From Anaerolineales bacterium (lineage in GTDB: Bacteria > Chloroflexota > Anaerolineae > 4572-78 > J111), in the NCBI GenBank assembly GCA_012032575.1, contig JAAUSP010000012.1, positions 1-33,100 on the forward strand: a stretch of DNA of 33,100 nucleotides, given 5' to 3'. Both the position numbers and the translations under genes were made by a program. Positions 16,414-25,000 of this stretch are shown piece after piece (within the stretch, counting starts at the first letter, position 1; each line of letters starts with the position of its first letter). A model generated the notes under the pieces. It searched no databases. It saw nothing but the letters and a program-made list of their open reading frames with translations, and was not told where the DNA came from.

Positions 16414-17729
16414 CCATGTACGCCACCCATACCGTACGTGATTCCCAAAGGGGTCAACCGCTTGTGGTTATGGCCGGCCGGCTGGACATGAATACGCTGA
16501 GCCAGATTATGACCCAGTGGGAAGGACTGGGGCAATCAGGCGAAACCTATCTGATCAGCCCTGAGAACAATTATATGATTACCCCCAGCCGCTTTGAAAG
16601 CGAAGGCTATACCCGCACCCGGGCTTACGGCAGCGAGGGGATTGACCAGGCCTTGTTGGGCCAGAATGGCACAGGTGTGTATGGCGATTATCGTAATCCG
16701 CCGGTGCCGGTAATTGGGGTTTACCGCTGGCTGCCGGAACTGAACGTGGCCCTGCTGGCGGAAATTGACGAAGCCGAAGCCCTGGCCCACTATAACGACG
16801 CCCGCAATTTTAGCCTGATTGTGGCCGGAATTGCGGTGGTGGTGGCAGTCTTGATTGGACTTTTTAACGCTACCCGCATCGCCCAGCCCGTGACGGCACT
16901 GATCTACGCGGCCCGCCAGATTGCCGCGGGCAACCTTGAAGTCAACATGCCACCGGCCGCTCAGGATGAAGTCGGGCTGCTGTCCAAAACTTTCGGGCTG
17001 ATGGCCGGCCAACTACGCGACCTGCTGACCACCCTGGAACAGCGGGTCGCCGACCGAACCCGCGCCCTCGAAACCAGCGCCGAGGTCAGCCGCAGCCTTT
17101 CCACCATTCTGGACGAAAAGCAACTGGTGGCTGCTGTGGTTGAACAAGTTCGTTCAGCTTTTGATTACTACTATGCCCACATCTATTTGTTTGATACCAC
17201 CGGCGAGACGCTGCTGATGGCCGGTGGCACCGGCGAAGCGGGCCGGACGATGCTGGCCCGCGGCCACACCATCCCCAAAGGTAAAGGTCTGGTCGGACGC
17301 GCGGCTGAAACCAATCGCCCGGTGCTAATCCCCGACGTGTCGCAAGACTCCGGCTGGCTGTCCAACCCGCTGCTGCCCGACACCAAAGCCGAAGTGGCTG
17401 TACCCATCGCCGTTGGCGAGCGGGTGCTGGGCGTGCTCGACGTGCAGCACAGTGTAGCCGGGGGTCTGGGCCAGACTGAAGCCCAATTGATTCAATCTAT
17501 CGCCAACCAGGTAGCCATCGCCTTGCAAAACGCCCGCCTGTATCAGCAAACCAGGCAGCAGGCCGAGCAAGAGGCGCTGATCAACACCATCGGCAAGAAG
17601 ATCCAACAGGCCGCCACCATCGAGACCGTGCTGCAAACGGCGGTACGAGAACTGGGCCAGGCTATGGGCAGCCAACGCGCCAGCATCCAGGTTAGCCGGA
17701 TCAACAGTACAGACCAGAGACAAAATTAA
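16311..17729 (+). CDS. C-terminal piece: Cache remainder, TM, HAMP and GAF
   Basis: Rest of the receptor. From VVNQPYFEPSLQG it completes the Cache domain, including MYATHTVRD and PVIGVYRWLPELNVALLAEI. A second membrane helix (about residues 163-185, LIVAGIAVVVAVLIGLFNA) leads into HAMP (ARIAQPVTALI-like, with QDEVGLLSKTFGLMAGQL), the coil LEQRVADRTRALE and a GAF domain with NPLLPDTKAEVAVPI and [15 protein letters not shown]. The tail (IGKKIQQAATIETVLQTAV) is a coil that elsewhere joins a GAF to a further module, but the protein stops with SRINSTDQRQN. No transmitter, GGDEF or phosphatase output is present. The GAF is very similar to that of the next gene, even in DNA, so the two receptors probably arose by duplication. 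Confidence 0.85.
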   Translation: MGQLVVNQPYFEPSLQGEEHYTQAPFYELGRTELTMYATHTVRDSQRGQPLVVMAGRLDMNTLSQIMTQWEGLGQSGETYLISPENNYMITPSRFESEGYTRTRAYGSEGIDQALLGQNGTGVYGDYRNPPVPVIGVYRWLPELNVALLAEIDEAEALAHYNDARNFSLIVAGIAVVVAVLIGLFNATRIAQPVTALIYAARQIAAGNLEVNMPPAAQDEVGLLSKTFGLMAGQLRDLLTTLEQRVADRTRALETSAEVSRSLSTILDEKQLVAAVVEQVRSAFDYYYAHIYLFDTTGETLLMAGGTGEAGRTMLARGHTIPKGKGLVGRAAETNRPVLIPDVSQDSGWLSNPLLPDTKAEVAVPIAVGERVLGVLDVQHSVAGGLGQTEAQLIQSIANQVAIALQNARLYQQTRQQAEQEALINTIGKKIQQAATIETVLQTAVRELGQAMGSQRASIQVSRINSTDQRQN

Positions 17730-17750
17730 TCAGCGGCATGGAGTACCACG

Positions 17751-19466
17751 ATGTTTAAGAATCTAAAACTGCGAACCAAACTAATTATCAGCCTGGCTGT
17801 GCTTGTTGTAACTTCAAGTATTGCGGCTTTTGTGGGCAACCAGCTTGCCTTTACCGAAATCTCCGAGGTCGGTATCCCTTTTTTGCAGACCATGAACCAG
17901 ACAACGGAACTGGTAGGGCGAGTCCAGGTTGAAACCCTGGAATTTGTCGCCACTGCCGAGGACGAAACCCTGGAACAGTTGGAGCAGAACATCAACGACC
18001 TGACAAAGGTGACGGAGCAGTTGAAGAATCATGAAGGCGTCCACGAGGAGGAGGCCCAGGTAATTGAAGAAACAACCCAACTGATCGGGCAATTAACCAC
18101 CCTGGGGCCAGAGATTATCGAATCTCATACCCAAACCCTGGAGAATTTAGAAGTCCTTGAAGCCCTTGAGGCGGAACAAACCTCAACCGCCAACGAAGCG
18201 ATAGCGGTTATTGAAGCCGAGGTAGCGCGCCACATTCAGGCCGGGGATTTGGCCAAACTTGAAGAAGATTCTATTCCCTCACTGCAAGAACTGAACAACT
18301 TTGTCTATAATATCCGCTCTATGCAGGTCGAGACTCTGGACTTTGCCAGACTGGGCGAAGCGGACAGCATTGCCGAGTTTGAAGAGGCCCAGGTTCAGGT
18401 GGAAGCCGCTCAGGTACAGTTGGAAAAAATTATGGAGCCGGATGAACCCGGCGAGGCTAACCTGGTGGCGCAACTGGACGAGATTGAAGAACAAATCGAA
18501 ACCACCGGCCGGGCCGTTATCGCCTCGCATACCAACACCCTGGAGCTGCTGGAAGAACTGGAAGAAGTAGAAATAGCGCTTGATCAGAGCCTGGGATTGG
18601 CGCAACAGGCAGCGCAGGGGGATGTGGCCGAGGGGCTGGCTTCAGCCACGTTGTACGGGCTTTTGACAGCCCTGGTCACTTTGGTTCTGGCCGTTCTGGT
18701 CAGTATCTTTCTGGCCAACACCCTGGCCCAGCCTATTGCCGGGCTGGCCCACACCGCCGAACAGATGACTGCCGGGAATCTTTCGGCCCGCAGCGAGGTT
18801 AGCAGCGGCGACGAAATCGGAGTGCTGGCCGGCAGCTTCAATCGGATGGCCGACCAGTTGCAGAAAACCCTGATGGGCCTGGAACAGCGCGTGGCCGAAC
18901 GAACCCGCGCCATTGAAATCAGTATGGATGTCAGCCGCCGTCTCTCGACCCTTCTGGATGAAAAACAACTGGTGGCCGAAGTGGTCGAACAGATGCGGGC
19001 GGCCTTTGATTACTACTACGCTCAGATTTATCTGTGTGATGCCACCCACAACAAGCTGTTGATGGCCGGCGGTACCGGCGAGGCCGGCCAGGTTATGCTG
19101 GCCCGCGGCCACGCCCTGGAGCGCGGCCAGGGTTTGGTCGGGCGCGCCGCCGAAACCAACACGGTCGTGCTGGTGCCCGATGTTCAGAAAGAGCCGGGCT
19201 GGCTGCCCAACCCGCTGCTGCCCGAAACCCAGGCCGAAGTCGCTGTACCCATCACCGTTGGCGACGAGGTGTTGGGGGTGTTGGACGTGCAGCACAGTAT
19301 AGCCGGCGGCTTGCAATCTGCCGATGCTGACCTGATCCAGGCCATTGCCAACCAGGTGGCTATCGCTCTGCAAAATGCGCGGGCTTATGCCCAAACCCAG
19401 CGCCGGGCCGAGCGTGAGGCCATGATCAGCGCCATCGGCCAAAAATCCAGGCGGCCGCTACGGTAG
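17751..19466 (+). CDS. Helical-ectodomain HAMP-GAF membrane receptor without kinase domain (frameshift near 3' end)
   Basis: A membrane receptor with TM1 (about residues 11-31), an all-helical, very acidic ectodomain (32-298), TM2 (299-321), HAMP (322-372), the coil [13 protein letters not shown] and GAF (about 395-555, with [15 protein letters not shown]). The ectodomain is an internal duplication: [15 protein letters not shown] matches [15 protein letters not shown] about 130 residues later, and [16 protein letters not shown] matches [16 protein letters not shown]. The frame ends early at 19466 because the A-run at 19441-19445 seems to lack one A; the corrected frame continues [19 protein letters not shown] and ends at 19574-19576, giving about 608 residues with a tail parallel to the previous receptor. 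No kinase domain follows. It starts 21 bp after the previous gene and ends 2 bp before the next, so translation is probably coupled. Confidence 0.86.
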   Translation: MFKNLKLRTKLIISLAVLVVTSSIAAFVGNQLAFTEISEVGIPFLQTMNQTTELVGRVQVETLEFVATAEDETLEQLEQNINDLTKVTEQLKNHEGVHEEEAQVIEETTQLIGQLTTLGPEIIESHTQTLENLEVLEALEAEQTSTANEAIAVIEAEVARHIQAGDLAKLEEDSIPSLQELNNFVYNIRSMQVETLDFARLGEADSIAEFEEAQVQVEAAQVQLEKIMEPDEPGEANLVAQLDEIEEQIETTGRAVIASHTNTLELLEELEEVEIALDQSLGLAQQAAQGDVAEGLASATLYGLLTALVTLVLAVLVSIFLANTLAQPIAGLAHTAEQMTAGNLSARSEVSSGDEIGVLAGSFNRMADQLQKTLMGLEQRVAERTRAIEISMDVSRRLSTLLDEKQLVAEVVEQMRAAFDYYYAQIYLCDATHNKLLMAGGTGEAGQVMLARGHALERGQGLVGRAAETNTVVLVPDVQKEPGWLPNPLLPETQAEVAVPITVGDEVLGVLDVQHSIAGGLQSADADLIQAIANQVAIALQNARAYAQTQRRAEREAMISAIGQKSRRPLR

Positions 19467-19578
19467 ACAGCGCGATGCAGGTTGCCGTGCGTGAACTGGG
19501 CCGGGCGCTCAAACCGGCCCGCAGCCAGGTCCGTTTGACCATCTCTCAATCAACCAACGGTCAGAAACAGGAGTAACG

Positions 19579-20775
19579 ATGCCTACTCGAACCCACGCTC
19601 ACTTGCCCAACCGGCCCGTGCCTCAAAATCGCAAAAATTTCTCTCCAATCTTTAATCTCAGCTTGCGCCTTAAATTAATGGTCGCTTTTCTGCTTGTCAC
19701 TGCCCTGGTCGTAGCAGCGGTGGCCTTTGCTGCCAACTGGGTTATCCGCGAAGAACTGACTAATCATGCCGGCGCAAACCTGCTCACACTTACGATTGAT
19801 AAAAGCGCCGAGATTGCTCAGACGATTAAAAAAGAAGAGGATACACTGAGAACCATTGCTTTAAACAAGCTGGTTCAGGATGCGGTTGTAGCGGCCAGCA
19901 CGGCCAACCTGAAAACAGTGGCCGAAAATGGAGAGCTTAGCCGGCAATGGCTGGCCGCCGTCGCCACCGACAATAATGCTGATCCATTGGTGGCCGCCGT
20001 GCTTAATAACGAGGTTGCGGTTGAACTGCGTAAATATCAGGTAGCGTTTCCCCAGCATGCTGAGATACTTGTCACCGACCGGCACGGCCGGCTTGTGGCT
20101 GCGACCAACCGGACTTCTGATTTCTATCAGGCCGACGAAATCTGGTGGCGGGAAGCCAACAAAGCCGGACAGGGTGCGGTCTATATAGGCCAACCGGAGT
20201 TTGATGAGAGCGCTGGAGTCTATGCAATTAATATCGCCCTGCCCATCCGCGCCCATAACAGCCCGGAAGTTTTAGGGATTCTGCGAACTACTCTCAACGT
20301 TAACGTTTTAACCAGCGTGTTAGCCACGGGGCAGTTCGGGCAAACGGGCCACACCGACATTTATTTACCGGATGGCCGGGAGATTGAGCTAGAAAATGAG
20401 GCTGGTCAGTTAGAACTGGTCATTGCAGAAGCAGCTATTACCCCCGAAACTCTGGAGAAATTCCGTGCCGGCACCTCCTACCTGGCGGAACGTCATGAAG
20501 CCCAACCTGGCCTGATGGCCGGAGCGTTGATGACCTCGCCCAGATCAAACTCAACAGACGCGGACAATATGGATGAGTTAGGTTGGGTGATCGTAACAGT
20601 GCAAGACTATGCCGAAGCGTTACAACCTATTGAAACCGCCGCCCGGACCACTTTATTGGTCGCTTTAGGGGCGCTGGTGGGGGCGGGACTGCTCGGTTTA
20701 GGGGCGGCACAACTGCTGGCGGCGCCGATCACCCGGCTCACCGCGGTAGTGACCAGAATTGCTCAGGCAATCTGA
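19579..20775 (+). CDS. N-terminal piece: membrane-anchored double-Cache sensor
   Basis: First part of the giant kinase. TM1 is at about residues 33-53 (LMVAFLLVTALVVAAVAF), then an extracytoplasmic double-Cache domain (about 56-355) with VTDRHGRLVAATNR, DEIWWREANKAGQGAV and YAINIALPIRA, motifs typical of dCache_1 domains that bind small molecules such as amino acids or amines. TM2 follows at about 355-382 and the HAMP domain begins (LLAAPITRLTAVV). The frame stops at 20775 inside HAMP because of the apparent missing G at 20766-20767. GAGTAACG overlaps the previous gene's corrected stop, and ATG 19579 follows directly. Confidence 0.86.
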   Translation: MPTRTHAHLPNRPVPQNRKNFSPIFNLSLRLKLMVAFLLVTALVVAAVAFAANWVIREELTNHAGANLLTLTIDKSAEIAQTIKKEEDTLRTIALNKLVQDAVVAASTANLKTVAENGELSRQWLAAVATDNNADPLVAAVLNNEVAVELRKYQVAFPQHAEILVTDRHGRLVAATNRTSDFYQADEIWWREANKAGQGAVYIGQPEFDESAGVYAINIALPIRAHNSPEVLGILRTTLNVNVLTSVLATGQFGQTGHTDIYLPDGREIELENEAGQLELVIAEAAITPETLEKFRAGTSYLAERHEAQPGLMAGALMTSPRSNSTDADNMDELGWVIVTVQDYAEALQPIETAARTTLLVALGALVGAGLLGLGAAQLLAAPITRLTAVVTRIAQAI

Positions 20776-20837
20776 AGATTCAAGCCCCCGTCGAGTCTGG
20801 CGATGAAATTGGGACGCTGGCCATCAGCTTTAATCAA

Positions 20838-22016
20838 ATGACCAGCCAATTACAGGAGACCCTGGCCGACCTGGAACGGCGCGTCGCCGACCGCACTCGC
20901 GGCCTGGAATTGGCGGCCAAAGTAGCCCAAGAGATAGCGACTGTGCGCAATCTTGATACCCTGCTGGCCCAATCAGCCGAACTTATCCATACCGTCTTTG
21001 GCCTGTATCACACCCAAATCTATCTGGCCGACTCCACCGGCCGCACCCTGACCCTCCAGGCCGCCACCGGCTCCATAGGCGAACAGTTGCTGCGGCGTGG
21101 CCATCGCCTGGCCATCAAAACCGGCTCCATCAACGGGACGGCGGCGGCGGAAAAACGTTCGGTTGTGGTAGCCGATACCACCCAAAGCGCTACCTTTTTG
21201 CCCAACCCGCTGCTGCCCGATACTCGTTCGGAAGTGGCGGTGCCGCTTATGGTCGGTGATCGGGTGGTGGGTGTGCTTGACCTACAGCACGATTTTGTTG
21301 ATGCCTTATCCGAAGAAAACCTGCCGGCCTTTGAAGCCCTGGCCGGCCAGTTGGCGATTGCAATCGAAAACGCCCGCCTGTTTGTTGAAACCGAACAGGC
21401 CAGAACCGAGGTCGAATTGTATACCCGCCATTTGACCGGCGCAGGCTGGTCGGAATTTCTCGACGGGGTGAACCGTAGCGAGCGCATAGGCTTTAATTAC
21501 GAAGCCGGGACGGTTAATCCGCTGGCCGAGGCTCTGCCGGAAACACATAACGACCACACCCTGGCCGCGCCTATTGCCGTCAATGGGGTTACCGTCGGTC
21601 AGCTTCAGCTTGAAGATGAGAATAACCAGAGTTGGACCAGCGCCGAAATTGAACTGGCCAAAGCCGTGGCCGAGCAGGTGGGGCAGCAGCTTGAAAATTT
21701 GCGGCTGCTGGCTCAGGCGGAGCAGTACCAGGCCGAAGCCGAAGCCGCCGTTCGTCAAACCACTCGACAAGGTTGGGCTGATTATGTTAACAATTTAACC
21801 CCGCTCAACAGCGGCTACGGTTATAATCAACACCAGGTGATACCCCTCCTGGAGCTAAACGAAACCGATACCACCCTGACAAAACCGCTGACCATCCGGG
21901 GTGAGATGATCGGTGAGCTGCTTGTCGAGGCGGACCCTGACCTGGCTGACGATGCCGTGGAATTGCTGACCGCTGTAGCCGAACAGTTAAGCGCGCGCTG
22001 GAAAATGCCCGCTTAA
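20838..22016 (+). CDS. Middle piece: HAMP end, GAF and two short GAF-like modules
   Basis: Second part of the giant kinase; its first ATG is internal to the HAMP domain and real homology starts near 20768. After the coil LERRVADRTRGLELA comes a GAF domain (about 20-195) with FLPNPLLPDTRSEVAVPL. Two tandem modules of about 100 residues follow, each starting with a Gly-Trp motif (GAGWSEFLDG and RQGWADYVNN), then an aromatic Y/F-x-Y segment, a P-I/L strand with IG or VGQL, and AVAEQ-LEN-RL. They look like shortened GAF domains. The frame ends in ARWKMPA because of the break at 21991-21998. Confidence 0.82.
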   Translation: MTSQLQETLADLERRVADRTRGLELAAKVAQEIATVRNLDTLLAQSAELIHTVFGLYHTQIYLADSTGRTLTLQAATGSIGEQLLRRGHRLAIKTGSINGTAAAEKRSVVVADTTQSATFLPNPLLPDTRSEVAVPLMVGDRVVGVLDLQHDFVDALSEENLPAFEALAGQLAIAIENARLFVETEQARTEVELYTRHLTGAGWSEFLDGVNRSERIGFNYEAGTVNPLAEALPETHNDHTLAAPIAVNGVTVGQLQLEDENNQSWTSAEIELAKAVAEQVGQQLENLRLLAQAEQYQAEAEAAVRQTTRQGWADYVNNLTPLNSGYGYNQHQVIPLLELNETDTTLTKPLTIRGEMIGELLVEADPDLADDAVELLTAVAEQLSARWKMPA

Positions 22017-22075
22017 CCGAGCAGACGGCTCAAGCGCTGACCCAAACAGAAGAGCAAGCCGACCGGCTGGCCGCG

Positions 22076-25000
22076 TTGAACGAAATGAGCGAAGCGCTCA
22101 ACCGGGTTACGGATATCAATCTGGCTTATGCGGTTGTGGCGGCTAAAACCCCGGCCATTCTCCAGAGTGACCGGGTGAGTATCGCCCTCCTAACGCCAAC
22201 GGATGACGGCTGCAACCTTTTAATCCTTGACGGCGAAAAAGGGGCGATCCCCAGCAGCGCCGTATTCCCTCTGGCCGAGACAGCCAGCGGCCGGGCTATC
22301 CGGCAGAATCGGGTACTCAATCACGCGGCATCGCTGGAGAGCCAAGAGCTTGACCTGCGCCAATCGGCTGAAAGCGGCCTGCTTTCGACCCTTATGGCGC
22401 CTTTGACGGTCAACGGACAGGTCATCGGTACGTTGAATTTTGACAGCCGCCGGTCTCAGGCCTTTACCAAATTTGATGAAGACGTGGTGCGTCGTATTGC
22501 TTCGCTGCTGGCTTCAACCATCGAGAACAAACAGTTGTTGAACCAGCTCACCTTGCAGGAAGAACGCCTCCGCTCGCTCTACAGTATTACTACCCAGGCC
22601 GATTTGACGGTTGAGCAGCAATTTGAAGAACTATTAACCGCCGGAGCGTCGCTGCTGGGGCTGAACCTGGGCATCATCAGTCAAATTGAAGACGAACTTT
22701 ACACCGTTATCCATTTCCATGCGCCCGCCGGAGTCTTACAAAAGAATCAAACCTTTGAATTGGGCCAAACTTACTGTGCCCTGACCCTAAAAGCGAACCA
22801 TATTGTCAGTATCAATCACATGGGGACCTCTCATTTCAGAGGGCATCCCTGCTACAAGAGTTTTGGTTTAGAAGCTTACATTGGCGTACCCCTATGGGTT
22901 AAAGGCCAGCGGTTTGGCACGTTAAACTTCTCCAGTCCTACCCCAAAGAATACGCCTTTCACCCAGGCCGACGAAGACTTTGTGCAATTGATGGGCCAGT
23001 GGGTCAGCGCGGCGCTGGAGCGCAAGCAGCAGGAAGAGATGCTGGCCTATCGTGCCAACGAAATTGAACAGGCCAACCGTTACCTCGACTCCATTGTTGA
23101 GAACATGCCGACAATGCTGTTCATCAAGGATGCCGAAAATCTAAACTTTGTCCGTTGGAATAAAGCTGCGGAAGAGTTGGTTGGGTTCAGCCGGGAAATT
23201 ATTCTGGGCAAAAACGATTACGATTTCTTCCCCCAGGCCGAAGCTGAATTCTTTACCGGCAAAGATCGGGAAGTTTTGAACGGCAATCAGATTGTTGATA
23301 TAGCCGAGGAAACGATCCAAACGGCGCATAAAGGGCTGCGCTACATGCACACCCGCAAGGTGCCCCTCTATAATGCTGAAGGCAAACCGGCCTTTCTGTT
23401 AGGTATTTCCGAAGATATTACGGAACGCAAACAAGCTGAAGAGGCGCTGCGCGAGAACGAAAGCCGCTTGACCGATGCCTTAAAAACGGCCAAATTGGCT
23501 TACTGGGAATTTGACGTAGCCAGTGAAATTTTCACCTTTAACGACCAATTCTACGCCTTGCTGCATACTACCGCCGAGCAAGAGGGGGGATACTTGATGT
23601 CGGCGAGTCAGTACGCTCAGAAGTTTATACATCCTGATGAGGCATATCTTGTCGGTGCTATTATGGACGAGGCCAGCGAGTCAACTGATCCAAACTTTAC
23701 CGGACAAATTGAACATCGGTTCATGCGGGCCGATGGGAGTGAAGGGCACATCCTGGTGAGATTTAGAGAGATTAAAGATGCACAGGGTTTCTCGGTTAAA
23801 CGCGTTGGAGCTAACCAGGATATTACTGAGCGCAAACAGGCTCAGCAAACACTCCTGCTGCACGATGAAGCTATGGCTTCGAGTGAAAACGGTATCACCA
23901 TTGCCGATGCTTCCCAGCCCGACTTGCCCTTGATTTACGTTAATGCCGCTTTTGAACGGATTACCGGTTATTCGGCTGACGAGGTTCTTAACCGGAACTG
24001 CCGTTTCTTACAGGGGCCGGAAACCAATCAGCCCGCCCTGGACGAGTTGCGCAGCGCCCTCAAGACCGGGCAGAGCTGCACCGTGGTTCTACGCAATTAT
24101 CGTAAAGATGGAACCTTATTCTGGAACCGGCTGAGCCTGTCTCCGATTGTCGATACTGCCGGAAATCCGACCCATTTTGTGGGGGTTCAGGTGGATATTA
24201 CCGAACAGATTGAGGCGGAAGAAACCATTGCCAAACGCGCCGCCGAACTGCAAACGGTGGCCCAGGTTAGCACGGCTGCCTCGACCATCCTGGAAACGAC
24301 CCACCTGCTGGAACGAGTGGTTGATTTAACCAAAGAAAGTTTTGGTCTGTACCACGCCCACATCTACCTGTTGAACGAAACGGGCGATACCCTGGCGCTG
24401 GCCGCCGGGGCCGGCGAAGTGGGGCAGAAAATGGTAGCCCAGGGCTGGCAAATCCCCCTGAGCCGGGAAAAATCGCTGGTGGCTCGCGCTGCCCGCACCA
24501 AAGAAGGCGTTATCGTCAATGATGTCCAGGCCGACCCCGAATTTCTGCCCAACCCGCTGCTGCCCGAAACCCGCTCAGAAATGGCAGTACCGCTGGTAGT
24601 CGGGGATAAAGTGATGGGGGTGCTCGACGTGCAGGCCGACCAGGTCAGTCGTTTCAGCGCCGAAGATATTCACATTCAAACCACATTGGCCGCCCAGGTG
24701 GCTGCTGCCCTGGAAAATGCCCGCCTCTTTGAAGAGAGCAAACGGACGGCCGAACGTCTGCGCGAAGTAGACCGGCTCAAGAGTGAATTCCTGGCCAATA
24801 TGAGCCATGAGCTGCGCACGCCGCTCAACTCGATCATCGGCTACTCCGAAATGATGTTGATGGGTATCAGCGGTGACATTCCGCCCGAACTGACCGAAGA
24901 TATCGAAGCGATTTATGATAACGGTAAACACCTGCTCCACCTGATCAGCGATATTCTGGACCTGGCCAAGATCGAAGCAGGTCGCTTAAGCCTAAGATTT

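Larger units (their letters stand above)
15835..17729 (+). pseudogene. Reconstructed Cache-HAMP-GAF membrane receptor without kinase domain (one frameshift)
   Basis: Two overlapping frames, 15835-16413 and 16311-17729, form one gene of about 631 residues. A missing G near 16310-16315 breaks the Cache domain: correcting it gives SDPGRVGQLVVNQPYF. The product would have TM, periplasmic Cache, TM, HAMP, coiled coil, GAF and a coiled tail, with no HisKA or ATPase domain. Tagged as broken only for the frameshift, which is probably a sequence error. Confidence 0.82.

Noticed and set aside
18642..19442. Minus-strand open frame of 266 codons opposite the receptor at 17751
   Set aside because: It mirrors a well-supported HAMP-GAF coding region, has no recognisable domain and no ribosome site; GC-rich coding DNA often leaves long antisense frames.
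5869..19445. Programmed ribosomal frameshifting at the frame breaks
   Set aside because: The sites share no slippery heptamer or downstream structure and lie in many unrelated genes; sequence error explains them more simply.
22745..22885. GAF with TYCALTL and HPCY as a bilin-binding phytochrome domain
   Set aside because: The surrounding sequence (FGLEAYIGVPLWVKG) matches an ordinary GAF subfamily, and the phytochrome cysteine-histidine context and PHY domain are missing.
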